NCBI GenBank assembly: GCA_947646735.1 | Contig: CANTFK010000020.1 | Coordinates: forward strand, 248,001-312,000 | Source of the DNA: Peronospora farinosa | Taxonomy: Eukaryota > Oomycota > Peronosporomycetes > Peronosporales > Peronosporaceae | Direction of reading: 5' to 3' | Length of the DNA stretch: 64,000 nt | Part shown: one piece after another, positions 23,243-32,671 of the stretch | Numbering within the stretch: the stretch's first letter is position 1 | Layout of the letters: each line of letters begins with the position of its first letter | Translations under genes and position numbers: made by a program | The notes under the pieces: generated by a model | The model's input: the letters and a program-made list of their open reading frames with translations, nothing else | Told to the model about the DNA's origin: nothing | Databases searched by the model: none

Positions 23243-25804
23243 TCACGCAAATGGTGACGTCGTGCGTGTCTTTTTGTCGGAAATCCAAATACGTAGCTTT
23301 TCTAAATTGTCCGGAACGTTACCAACGCCATCGTCGTCTTCTTCTTCACTGCCATATACACCAACACTCATTCGATCCACGCTTGGGCGACCAGCTGCGC
23401 TAGATGGATCCGCTTCATCAGGCAGCCATTCAATGTTTACTTCGATATCCGTTCGATTAGACACTAGCGGCATAAGATGTGACACGAATCGTTGACGCGC
23501 AGCAGGTGGAAGGGATGGAATCTCAATACCTCGTACTGTAATTTTTGCTGTAGACGTGCCCACCACAATGTTTGCAATCCATTCACCCAAGTACTCAAAC
23601 TTGTCTGGTCGTCCCTTACAAATATCGCGGCGGAGCGACAGAAAAAACTCGGGCGTGAAATGCTTGCACTTCTTCTGTAGCTTATACTGCACAATGGCCT
23701 CATTGAGTGCCTGCATCTGCTCCGTGTTTTCCATGCCATGCGTGCCGACGTCATAACACTCGTTGCACAAGTTATAGTTGGAGCATACGCTGCACGTCCA
23801 GAGCGCACCAGTGATCGGATCCATGCCACAGCCATCGCAGAACGAATTCTCATGCACGAGCGTTTTCTTACGCTTCAACCTGGAGCCAATCAAGGACGCT
23901 CCTTGGCTCATTGCTGCACCCAGACGCCCCATTAGAGGTTTTGCAGTTACGAGCTTCTTGTCAGGCAGACTTTTCGACTGCGACGGATCCTTGTCGTGCA
24001 TGTCACGCTGGAACAGGAGCGTTCGTGGAATCGTAGAGGCTTCAATCATCTTAAGTACCTGCTCCTTTGTCATGTGTGGCTCGATGTGCTGCCCATTCAC
24101 GCTGATCAGATTGTCACCCACTACCACACCGCCACGCTGTGCAGGACTGTCCTTCTCTACACTCCAGACTTCGACCATTAACTCGTTCTCTAATGACATG
24201 ACAATGTTCGTATCGAAACCAAGCACAGGCTCAGTAAACGTTAAAGTGTAAGTGTTGAGCATGTTTTCCACGAAACCGGCTTCAGATTGCGAGCGTAAGC
24301 CATCAGAAGTGTAAGTTACAGTTGCACTGGACGAGTTCCGTCCTGAAGACTCGCCGCTGCTCGTCAAGCTGGCAGTTCTAGCTGTAATCACTGGTGCCTC
24401 ACTAACAAAGCGAGGCGGCTTGTCGTGAAGTGCAACACGACGTAAGCTGTGTAACGCACGAACTGAACTCGGATCCGTTGCTACACTTGGACCCAGAAAA
24501 CGATGCGATGCAAAATCAGCTTGTTCTTCGTCAAAGTTAGCACCGCCTCCGTAACCTAGAGGTGTACCCAAATCAGCACCTTCCTCTTCAGCTTCCCTTG
24601 GAGCTACTTCCTCCTCCTCGTCCTCACTGTCACTTTCTTCATCATCAATATCATGATGTACCAGGTTCAGTGGAGTCAAGCGCTTTGGAGACGAAATCAC
24701 AAGCTCCACTTCGTGTTCCTCAGCTTCCATTATCAATACTGTAGTCTTCTCTTTATCTTGTACTTTAGTGTCCGCTTCATTCTGTACCTTAGGCACCACT
24801 TCATCCTGCACGTTACCCTTAAGTTCATCCTGTGCCTTAAGCACAAAAACTTCATCATCCTGTACTTTAGCCTTTGGTTGATCCTGTACCTTAGGCACAA
24901 AAACTTCATCTTCCTGTACTTTAGCCTTTGGTTGATCCTGTACCTTAGGCACCACTTCATCATCCTGCACTTTAGCCTTTGGTTCATCTTGTACCTTATG
25001 CACCACTTCATTCTGCACTTTAGCCTTTGGTTCATCCTGTACCTTAGGCACCACTTCATCCTGTACTTTAGCCTTTAGTTGATCCTGTGCCTTAGGCACC
25101 ACTTCATCCTGTACTTTAGCCTTTATTTCATCCTGTACCTCAGGCACCACTTCATTCTGCACTTTAGGCACCACTTCATTCTGCACTTTAGCCTTTATTC
25201 CATTCTGTACCTTAGGCACCACCTTCAGCTCAACTTCATTCTGTACTTTCATCTCACTGTGCACCTCCACTTCTTTAGCAGCAACAGTCTTCACAGCAGT
25301 CGACTGTAGTGGTGACTGCACCACCCAAACCACCTCAGCAACATTCTCCTTCTTTTGCTCCTCTATAGTCTCCTTTTGTACATCCACTTCCACATTCTTT
25401 TCACTCTGCTCTTCCATAGCTACACACACATCTTTCTCTCTAATATCCTTCGCTAAAGGTTGCCCCATAGACGTCTTACACTCTCCATTCTCCTCTTCAA
25501 GACTTGTAGATTCCACTATCAACGTCTCCACTAACGTTGACATAACCTCCTTATGTTGCTCCTTCTTATGTTGCTCCATTTCTTCCTCATTGTCAGTATC
25601 CGTATGAGCTTTATCCGACTCGATGCCGTCTTCATTAAGCTGATGCGTTTCTTGCTGCGTTCTTATCAAGCTCTTCTCTCTCTCGTCCATATCACTTGCT
25701 ATGGGGATAGATGATCTCATTGCTGCTACTACTACATTCTCGATGCTTTGAGGTGATTCCACGTGGGGTTTTACGGGTGACACAACAGTCGATTCCTCCA
25801 TCAT
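23243..25804 (-). CDS. PDZ and ZZ zinc-finger protein with internal VNTR
   Basis: 853 aa from the ATG pair at 25804. Residues 1-180 are acidic and Glu/Gln-rich. Residues about 185-345 form a degenerate tandem repeat of alternating KAKVQDEVV and PKVQDEP half-units, about 20 in all. An acidic stretch follows, then a PDZ domain (about 518-605; VLGFDTNIV, SPAQRGGVVVGDNLISVNG). A ZZ zinc finger follows at about 647-700 (FCDGCGMDPITGALWTCSVC, then YNLCNECYD). The C-terminal part has a beta-rich segment of unknown family. PDZ domains bind C-terminal peptides and ZZ fingers bind N-terminal or histone peptides, so it is probably a scaffold or autophagy-type adaptor. The target is unknown. Confidence 0.85.
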   Translation of the reverse strand: MMEESTVVSPVKPHVESPQSIENVVVAAMRSSIPIASDMDEREKSLIRTQQETHQLNEDGIESDKAHTDTDNEEEMEQHKKEQHKEVMSTLVETLIVESTSLEEENGECKTSMGQPLAKDIREKDVCVAMEEQSEKNVEVDVQKETIEEQKKENVAEVVWVVQSPLQSTAVKTVAAKEVEVHSEMKVQNEVELKVVPKVQNGIKAKVQNEVVPKVQNEVVPEVQDEIKAKVQDEVVPKAQDQLKAKVQDEVVPKVQDEPKAKVQNEVVHKVQDEPKAKVQDDEVVPKVQDQPKAKVQEDEVFVPKVQDQPKAKVQDDEVFVLKAQDELKGNVQDEVVPKVQNEADTKVQDKEKTTVLIMEAEEHEVELVISSPKRLTPLNLVHHDIDDEESDSEDEEEEVAPREAEEEGADLGTPLGYGGGANFDEEQADFASHRFLGPSVATDPSSVRALHSLRRVALHDKPPRFVSEAPVITARTASLTSSGESSGRNSSSATVTYTSDGLRSQSEAGFVENMLNTYTLTFTEPVLGFDTNIVMSLENELMVEVWSVEKDSPAQRGGVVVGDNLISVNGQHIEPHMTKEQVLKMIEASTIPRTLLFQRDMHDKDPSQSKSLPDKKLVTAKPLMGRLGAAMSQGASLIGSRLKRKKTLVHENSFCDGCGMDPITGALWTCSVCSNYNLCNECYDVGTHGMENTEQMQALNEAIVQYKLQKKCKHFTPEFFLSLRRDICKGRPDKFEYLGEWIANIVVGTSTAKITVRGIEIPSLPPAARQRFVSHLMPLVSNRTDIEVNIEWLPDEADPSSAAGRPSVDRMSVGVYGSEEEDDDGVGNVPDNLEKLRIWISDKKTRTTSPFA
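24770..25250 (-). repeat. Coding tandem repeat (KVQ-rich minisatellite)
   Basis: Imperfect units of roughly 33-51 nt, each coding for variants of K-A-K-V-Q-D-E-V-V-P, repeated in frame inside the PDZ/ZZ gene. Unit length differences are multiples of three, so the frame is preserved. The charge pattern suggests an extended or helical spacer. Confidence 0.9.
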
Positions 25805-26369
25805 TTTTTCTACAATGTAACGTAGTGTAAAAAATGTCACTTGTATTCAGTATGGCTACGGTTGTTGTGTTGATAAAAATAAATCAACACTCGTGAAAAT
25901 CGATTCCTGTACAAGTCGATATATTATAGAAATGCGTACTATGATTTTGCAAAACATATTTCTATTTATATGAAGCGATAACTCATTTTTATCCAATCTA
26001 AAAGGATTTTAGATTTTTTTATATTTGTTCTACCAGTCTATGCTCGCATAAGAAACATACCATCTTGCGTTACGACAAATGACACTGCACTAGGTATCCC
26101 ATGATGGTCCCTCCACTAATCACACGTCCTTGGTGTTTCTTAATGTGGCTCTGGCCTCGCATACAAACAAAATGAAAAGCAACGAGAAGTTTGCAATTGT
26201 TGACTTAAATTTTGTTGTTCGTACCACGTCACATGAAATGATTTCCACCAATCACAGAGGTTCATGGAGCATCAGTCTTTTACTGTTTTTTTTGGTCCAT
26301 TAGCCAGTCAAAATGGGTACTTTTTGCCATCATTGATGCAACTTCATTTCATCATGGTAATAAACCGCA
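25805..26369. other. Intergenic region between PDZ/ZZ gene and CDPK
   Basis: AT-rich sequence of about 565 bp carrying the PDZ/ZZ promoter and the 3' flank of the kinase gene. No gene or structured repeat is recognised. Confidence 0.6.
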
Positions 26370-28959
26370 TTAGATCGTTGTCTGTTGTTGCATCAAGGCG
26401 CAAAACTCGTCATAATCGATCTTTCCGTCCTCATTCTTGTCAGCTGCTTGAATGATTTTCCCCATTTCCTCATTGCTGATGCGTTTATTCCCAAGTACAT
26501 ACAAAATATGCTCAAGTTCCTTCCTCGAAATAAATCCGTCCCGATTTACATCAAATGTCTATTTCAAAAGAAAAAAGTTACAAATGCGTGCATTATATCC
26601 CATATAACTACGATATAAAACACATACGTTGTAAATAAAAACGTACATTGAAAGCTGCTTTGAGATCTCCAGTCGTTAGATTCCCCCTATAAGATAAAAT
26701 ACAATTACAATGGTGAGAAAAGTAAGCCGTCTTCACAAATATTAACAAAATCGTACCGACGAAAAAGTCGTTGATTCATCATGCTCACAAACTCGGTGAA
26801 TGAAATCTTGCCATCCTTATCAGTGTCGGCTTGTCGCATGATTTGGTCAATCTCCGAGCTTGTTGAAAAAAAAAGCATCACACACGAGTCAGTATCCAGT
26901 CAGCACAATAGCTCAGAAAGTAGTGATCATAAAGTGCATCAAAGGACGACCAACCTGGAGAGTTGTTGTCCAAGTGCTAAGAGCATGTTCTTCAACTCGT
27001 CTTGATCAATGCAGCCAGATTCGTCTTTGTCAAAGAGAGCAAACGTCTCTCTAAACATGTCCATATTCAATGTTGTTGTCCGTTGTGACGCATCTTGCTT
27101 TGCATGAGCACGGGGTGTTGAACCCAATTTTGCGTGCTGCACGCCCATGACGACAGCCAGGATATTAGCACGAAGACGCTGCAAACGCTGATACGATTGT
27201 AGACGCTGACAATGGCCGTTGTCCAGAAGCTCCATAGATGTAGAAACACCGCAAAGCCATGGATGTTGCAACGCTTGTTGCGCCGTCAGTCGACGAGCTG
27301 GGTCCAAGTCTAAAAGCCGTGTCAGGAAATCCTTTGCCTCCATTGAAAGGCCCTTGTACCATTCGTTCTCCACTACACGCAAGTTTATACCGCTCAAATG
27401 TCAGACGAAAGCCTACTAAACCACGATCTACTAAACGCACCGTCGTATTTTCCTTTTGCAATCTCTCTCACAATTTCAGCATCCGACTTGTCACCTCTTG
27501 GGTCGAAAGGGTGTACTCCTGTGAGTGTGATGTAGGCCTAGAGCATGATCGCGTTACGCACACCAATAAGTAATCAGACGCAAACTGCAACGATAAGTTT
27601 GTTGGTTCTTACCAGTACCCCGAATGCCCACATGTCAACACCGAAATCCTGAGGTTGGCGCCTGATAATTTCAGGAGCCCAGTACGCGCTGTACAAATAA
27701 GTAAGGTTAGCGATGGCTAGTAATACAATCAGTTGTTCTTCAGTCATGCTTACACAGTCCCGTTTGGAAATTTCTCGATCGTCTGCTCTCCCTGTCGTTG
27801 TCTACGACTGAGCCCAAAGTCCTGACAACGAAAGCATCAAACCAAACAAAGAATCAATTGTCTACGGCATAATAGCAAACTAATGCAGTAAATGGCTTTC
27901 TCACCGCTATTTTGATGTTTGCACTGGCGGACCGATCTGACAGCAAGATATTCTCCGGTTTTAGATCGCGGTGGCTAGGAATAGGAAGAAAGAAAACATG
28001 AGAATTTGATGGAATAGTAGCCACTACAGTACGACTGACCATACACCACGCGAATGCATATAGTCAAGAGCTTGACAGACATCATGAAGCAAATGAGCGG
28101 CATCTTTTTCCGATACAGATCCCTATTGCAACAGCATCCAGTGATACTTTCGTTAGTTTTATGCGTTCAAGGATGTAAAAACCTCATCACATGTATCCCC
28201 ACCAGATCGACAATATAGTCGAAAAGTTCGCCCCCTTCGACCAAGTCTGTCAACATTATCGTCTCGGTCTTTAGATACAGCACATCGTGCAGTGACACAA
28301 TGTTTCGGTGAACACCAAGATACTTTAAAATGTCAATCTACCAACCAACCAAACAAAACCCAGAAATCAGTACCATTACTAAACCTCAACTATAGCTGTA
28401 CAACGAAATACCTCTGCATGAATTGTCTCGAGCGAAGAGGTTTTTGGATCGAATATTTTTGCAGCAAGCATCTTCAAGGTACAAAAAGTATCACATAAAA
28501 ATATTAACGAACTATGGATGATCAAGTTCTATACTAATTGCCTACCTCTTGCGTATTCAAATCAATTGCAAGACGAACAATGGAAAACCCTAAAACAATT
28601 CAATCAAAGAAAGAAAAAGGACGTTGTAAGTTGTGCACAACGAGCTGAAGTAACAAAAATCCTGGAAAACCTCCTCGACCGAGCTCTTTTAATAGTGCAT
28701 AGTGTCCTCTTTGCTCCATCTTTGAGTTTCTTGTCGTGAAATCGTCAATAGTTGATCCACATTCGACGTTGTTACTTGAAGACGTCAGTATCGCGACTCC
28801 CAAAGCTGCAGTGGTCACAACTCCGATCCAAGCTATTTCATTGCTGTACAAAGCTTCTTTCGACTTTAAAGCAGGATGTAATTGCTCAATTATCGACAAT
28901 GGCGTCAACTTTGACCGCATTGACGCGTATATGCGACGTGTGATCAGACGTAGCTGCAT
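26370..28959 (-). CDS. Calcium-dependent protein kinase (CDPK) with N-terminal membrane segment
   Basis: Thirteen predicted exons give 556 aa: 28671-28959, 28546-28589, 28412-28471, 28203-28337, 28040-28122, 27905-27974, 27754-27821, 27613-27688, 27441-27537, 26955-27372, 26757-26858, 26647-26686 and 26370-26558; all phases match. The kinase shows ELGRGGFSIV, HRDLKPENILL, KIADFGLS and YWAPEI. Four EF-hands follow (DKDESGCIDQDEL, DTDKDGKISFTEF, DVNRDGFISRKEL, DKNEDGKIDYDEF). The N-terminus is unusual: a basic stretch like a mitochondrial presequence (MQLRLITRRIYASMRSKL), then a hydrophobic segment (IAWIGVVTTAALGVAILT). CDPKs phosphorylate targets upon Ca2+ binding. Other in-frame ATGs lie at 29046, 28920 and just before the kinase domain. 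One donor (GTTTTC) and one (GTGGGG) are weak. Confidence 0.87.
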
Positions 28960-29045
28960 ACGGAATGAGTATACACTATACCCATAGGGGTTGTCCAAGA
29001 AAAGTAGTAAAAGTGACTGTGAAGTAACATCTTTTTTTGAAGCCA

Positions 29046-31754
29046 TTACGAATGTAAACTTCGAGGTGTATATGGGTTCACTTCCTCTTCAAAGAGATCA
29101 GATGCAAGCTTGGACAATGCGTGCATGGCTTTCATGTCCTCCAGTGAGATTTTCGCTCGGGTTTGCGTGTCCACCGTACATAGACAGGCAACAATTGAAC
29201 CATCAGGGGACTTGATGGGGAATCCAGCAAAAAATCGCACGCCAATATCTCGCACAAGTCGCAGATGACACAACTGCGGATCATGCATCGGGTCCATGAT
29301 TACGAATGGTTTGCTGTTGGCCACTAGGGATAATGGATCCACTGTCATCTCCTCCATCCATGGACATGGAGCACTGGAAGATCCTACAACGCGTTGAGCT
29401 TGAGAGCTGTGACACCCGTTGAGTGCCACAATGTACGCGATCGAACACCGCATCCGGATAGCTGCGACCTCACAGATCGAGTCGAGCGCTGCTGAGTCCA
29501 CTTCTTCGTCTAAATCCAGCTCTGTTTCCATGGTTGTGGGTAGCGGTATGACCGGAGGTCTTGTGTTCGTGTCAAACTTAATCGAGGAGGAAGAGCACTG
29601 GCCACTTGTGCTGCGTTGTCGACATTGTATCACCTCTTGAATGCTGTAAAGCGAGCCTGATCGATTACGCTGGTCATTGATGCTGCTTGTTGTAATAGCA
29701 GAAGCACCACTGAGCGAAATACTGGACAGATGAAGACGTGCCTCCAAATACTTGTCTATCATTTTTCTGTCTGGGTACTGCGGGTGGAAGGCTGGTATTG
29801 ATGACTTGAATGATGAAGACGATGATGATGTCGAAGTTGCGCTAGCCAGCGACGAATCAGATGTCACTTGCTTTACCACTTTGCGTACGACTTCAAGTGC
29901 ACGAGCCCGTGTCAGGGGGTTACTGGAAAACAAGGCGTCGGCCAGTTGCCGTCCAGGCGTCGACGAAAATGATGCCGTGGTTGTGGTAGCACTGCTACTG
30001 CGATCCAGTTGGTTCATTTGTGCCTCATATGTAGCCTGCGATGCCGTGTTCAGTGATTGCGTATTGCAACCGTCATCGTCGAGATTGAACAAGTGATCGT
30101 AAGAGGATGCAGATATCTTTGCACGAGCCACACCATCGGCCTCGTTTTGTCGGTCGTCTGGATAAGGTCTCATTGCAGTTGCTGCTGCAGTGGGAACCCT
30201 CGAAAATGACGCGTTCAAGAGCGGGTTCTTCCGTTGAAACACGCTGGCATCGGCATTGGCCACACACGCAAAACATATTCGGTCGCGGTGCAGTCTGCGT
30301 GTAATCAACTCCACGTCAAACTTTTGTGAGCATTCACGGCAGACACACTGTGCACATAGCTGGCAGAACCGTGGAGGGCGTAGCAGTCCAAAACGCTTGA
30401 GACATACCGAGCATATATCGTTATGCGCTGAGTCACGGTTTGTTGGCGTGTTTACGAACAGCTGATTACCGAAACGCCGGCGTCGCACGAGCTGTTCGAA
30501 CGACGTAGTCGCAGACGCGAGTAGATTTACGACATATTTTGCCTCAGTATTGGCTGATGGAGACGAGTAGTGTCGATGAGAAGAGATTGCGCCAACATCA
30601 GACTGACCTCTTGGCCAGGGTTTGGAGCGCTTTCGATGGACATCAGTTGTCATCGCTGCTGGCGTGTTGCAGACATATGCAGTCATGACGATTCTCGTCT
30701 GATGTCCATTCAGATCACTATAGGAGCTTGCAAGATGGTACCCAGCAGCGATATGGTCCGTGTCGCCTCGAATGGCCTGTTCTGTGGTGCGCTGGTTTCT
30801 GCGGCATGTAAATTGATCATGTGTGGGCTTGGGCAATGTCTTCATGGTGTAAAAAGCCTCGTTCGTATCGGGGCAGTGCTGCGAGTACACAGCAAAGCAA
30901 AGCCTCTGGCGGCGGCTGGTATGTTTGGCCGCTGCCATGGGGTTGAGTGACCGACGGGAACGTAGGACCACAGATTGCAGCGCGACCCATCCGGGCTGAG
31001 AGAGATTGCTCAAGTCTTCGTTTTCCCAGTAAGGTACATTACCGTCCCCGTAGTCCATCGCCAGACTAGTGTGCAGGTTCTTGTGGAACTCACGCGAAAC
31101 CAGCAGATCGCCGCTCCTGTACTTCCTAGCACCAAAGAGGGCACCCATGCTGGCATCGAACTGTAGCGTTTCACGGCTGAACAACATAGTCATCGCCTCT
31201 TCCAGACGGCAGTTCAGTGTGACTTGTGCTGATACAGCGTAAGTGACATTGAGATCGTTACGTGGCCATTGCAGCAGCTCTCTCGCCTGCCCCGCCGAGT
31301 GAGTATGCTCTTCTAGAAAAGCGTTGCGAGTATAGAGCGATTCACGAGGCTCAATCATCGAGCAACGGCTGTCAGTAGCTCTCGCTGAGCCACAAAACCA
31401 GTTGGAGCTGTCACTACTCCTTATTGATGGGAGATTGGCTCGATCAAACTCACTGATCTCTACATCATGGTGCTTCTTCTTGACGACCCAACATGGTGGT
31501 TGCTGTCTGTTTGGCGATATCATTTGCCACATGGTGCTAGTGCGACTGATGTCTTTGCGGTATTCCAGAACTGCTCGAAGCTTAGGTACAACACATGCTG
31601 CTGTGGTGAATAGATCGCCGTCAGTCACAAGTGCATTGATGGATGATTCCGACAAGAATGCATTGTGTGTTGATGCAGGCGACGCTGCACTGCTCTGGAA
31701 GTCGGAGCTCTGGATGCTACCTCGGCAACTGCTACCCATATAGCTGTCCGTCAT
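29046..31754 (-). CDS. START-FYVE-GAF domain protein
   Basis: A single-exon ORF of 902 aa. The N-terminal 330 residues resemble the START-like domain common in oomycete FYVE proteins (VTYAVSAQVTLNCRLEEAMTM, then FAVYSQHCPDTNEAFYTMKT). A FYVE-like zinc finger lies at about 435-500 (DICSVCLKRFGLL, FCQLCAQCVCRECSQ, ICFAC); the classic RRHHC patch is replaced by PPRFC, so PI3P binding is doubtful. After a Ser/Thr-rich linker a GAF domain ends the protein (about 735-890; IAYIVALNG, FFAGFPIKSPDGSIVACLC). This architecture is expanded in oomycetes; lipid-linked signalling is assumed. Its stop TAA overlaps an ATG of the kinase frame downstream (TAATG at 29044-29048). Confidence 0.87.
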   Translation of the reverse strand: MTDSYMGSSCRGSIQSSDFQSSAASPASTHNAFLSESSINALVTDGDLFTTAACVVPKLRAVLEYRKDISRTSTMWQMISPNRQQPPCWVVKKKHHDVEISEFDRANLPSIRSSDSSNWFCGSARATDSRCSMIEPRESLYTRNAFLEEHTHSAGQARELLQWPRNDLNVTYAVSAQVTLNCRLEEAMTMLFSRETLQFDASMGALFGARKYRSGDLLVSREFHKNLHTSLAMDYGDGNVPYWENEDLSNLSQPGWVALQSVVLRSRRSLNPMAAAKHTSRRQRLCFAVYSQHCPDTNEAFYTMKTLPKPTHDQFTCRRNQRTTEQAIRGDTDHIAAGYHLASSYSDLNGHQTRIVMTAYVCNTPAAMTTDVHRKRSKPWPRGQSDVGAISSHRHYSSPSANTEAKYVVNLLASATTSFEQLVRRRRFGNQLFVNTPTNRDSAHNDICSVCLKRFGLLRPPRFCQLCAQCVCRECSQKFDVELITRRLHRDRICFACVANADASVFQRKNPLLNASFSRVPTAAATAMRPYPDDRQNEADGVARAKISASSYDHLFNLDDDGCNTQSLNTASQATYEAQMNQLDRSSSATTTTASFSSTPGRQLADALFSSNPLTRARALEVVRKVVKQVTSDSSLASATSTSSSSSSFKSSIPAFHPQYPDRKMIDKYLEARLHLSSISLSGASAITTSSINDQRNRSGSLYSIQEVIQCRQRSTSGQCSSSSIKFDTNTRPPVIPLPTTMETELDLDEEVDSAALDSICEVAAIRMRCSIAYIVALNGCHSSQAQRVVGSSSAPCPWMEEMTVDPLSLVANSKPFVIMDPMHDPQLCHLRLVRDIGVRFFAGFPIKSPDGSIVACLCTVDTQTRAKISLEDMKAMHALSKLASDLFEEEVNPYTPRSLHS

Positions 31755-32002
31755 TGCAAGTTTAAGTTTGCCTTCCGGACAGGAAGGAAGTCAAGCTGAA
31801 AGTGACGTCGTGGACAATGCAAATTGAAAAGTGAGCATCACAAACCATCGAGCATAATTTGTTGATGCAGTCAAGAGCTCAGCAGTCTCCAGCAATGGCG
31901 CCCATGAAAGCACGCAATTGTCGAGGTCAACAGCTCCGGATGCCTGGTGCTTCTGCTGGCTCGATGCTGAACCTGATTGAGCCGGGAGTGTCTAACCACT
32001 TG

Positions 32003-32440
32003 CTACAGATATAAAGTGGCAAGTCGCACTAATTTTCGAGACTCTGAAGCTGGAGTGACGTTTTTTTTATTTCGATGGCGCTTGTTGAAGTTGTATCGAT
32101 CGTTACAATTGGCATGATCTGTATAGTTGACATGCCAGTCCTTACGAATCCAATTGTACTTGCCGATTGTAGCTGAATAGTTGCCAGTCTTGTTGACTGA
32201 GCCATGTAGTAGAAGCTGAAGAATTCCGACCGTTTTTATTGTGGTTGTTTCATCATATGCGTCATTTGTAGCAATCGAGTCGACCTTCTGTAGGCCGCTA
32301 GGCAACCGAGTTTCAGTATCCGACAGCTTCTTTTCGATGCCTTTGGAGTAACACGCACGCATGTCCCGGATCTCCTGTGCATTACTTGGGTCAAGAAGTT
32401 GTTGTGGAGTCGTTGCTGTCCACACTATCCAGCTGTACAA
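32003..32440 (-). CDS. Uncharacterised 145-codon ORF, possibly a gene fragment
   Basis: The frame is open from about 32490, without an ATG at its 5' end, to a stop at 32003. It reads like coding sequence (LERFDFNGLNLYSWIVWT, then DPSNAQEIRDMRACYSKGI, and YNWIRKDWHVNY). No family is recognised. It could be the last exon of a gene whose upstream exon is missing, or a truncated pseudogene between the START-FYVE-GAF and BiP genes. The listed start is the first codon the frame allows, not a supported start. Confidence 0.3.
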   Translation of the reverse strand: MYSWIVWTATTPQQLLDPSNAQEIRDMRACYSKGIEKKLSDTETRLPSGLQKVDSIATNDAYDETTTIKTVGILQLLLHGSVNKTGNYSATIGKYNWIRKDWHVNYTDHANCNDRYNFNKRHRNKKNVTPASESRKLVRLATLYL

Positions 32441-32671
32441 ATTGAGCCCGTTAAAGTCGAATCGTTCCAGACCAGTAGGTTGAACTGGCTACGATACGAT
32501 ATACGGTTCACATCATGATGGCAGTGGCCACTACTATGGCTACAGGTAACCAAGCTTTAACCACATTAAGACAAGAAACAACTCGTAAGGAAATATGACC
32601 GTGTAATTAAGAAATATAACGGAGACAATAAACTTTCCAAAGCATGCATTTCGCAATTCAGTCGTGGTCGT

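Noticed and set aside
24770..25250. CRISPR-like regularly spaced repeats
   Set aside because: Units are contiguous, coding and variable, with no unique spacers, in a eukaryotic genome.
24653..25309. Plus-strand ORFs rich in LYLRHHFIL repeats
   Set aside because: They are the antisense translation of the KVQ repeat of the PDZ/ZZ gene; the minus-strand frame has the PDZ and ZZ domains.
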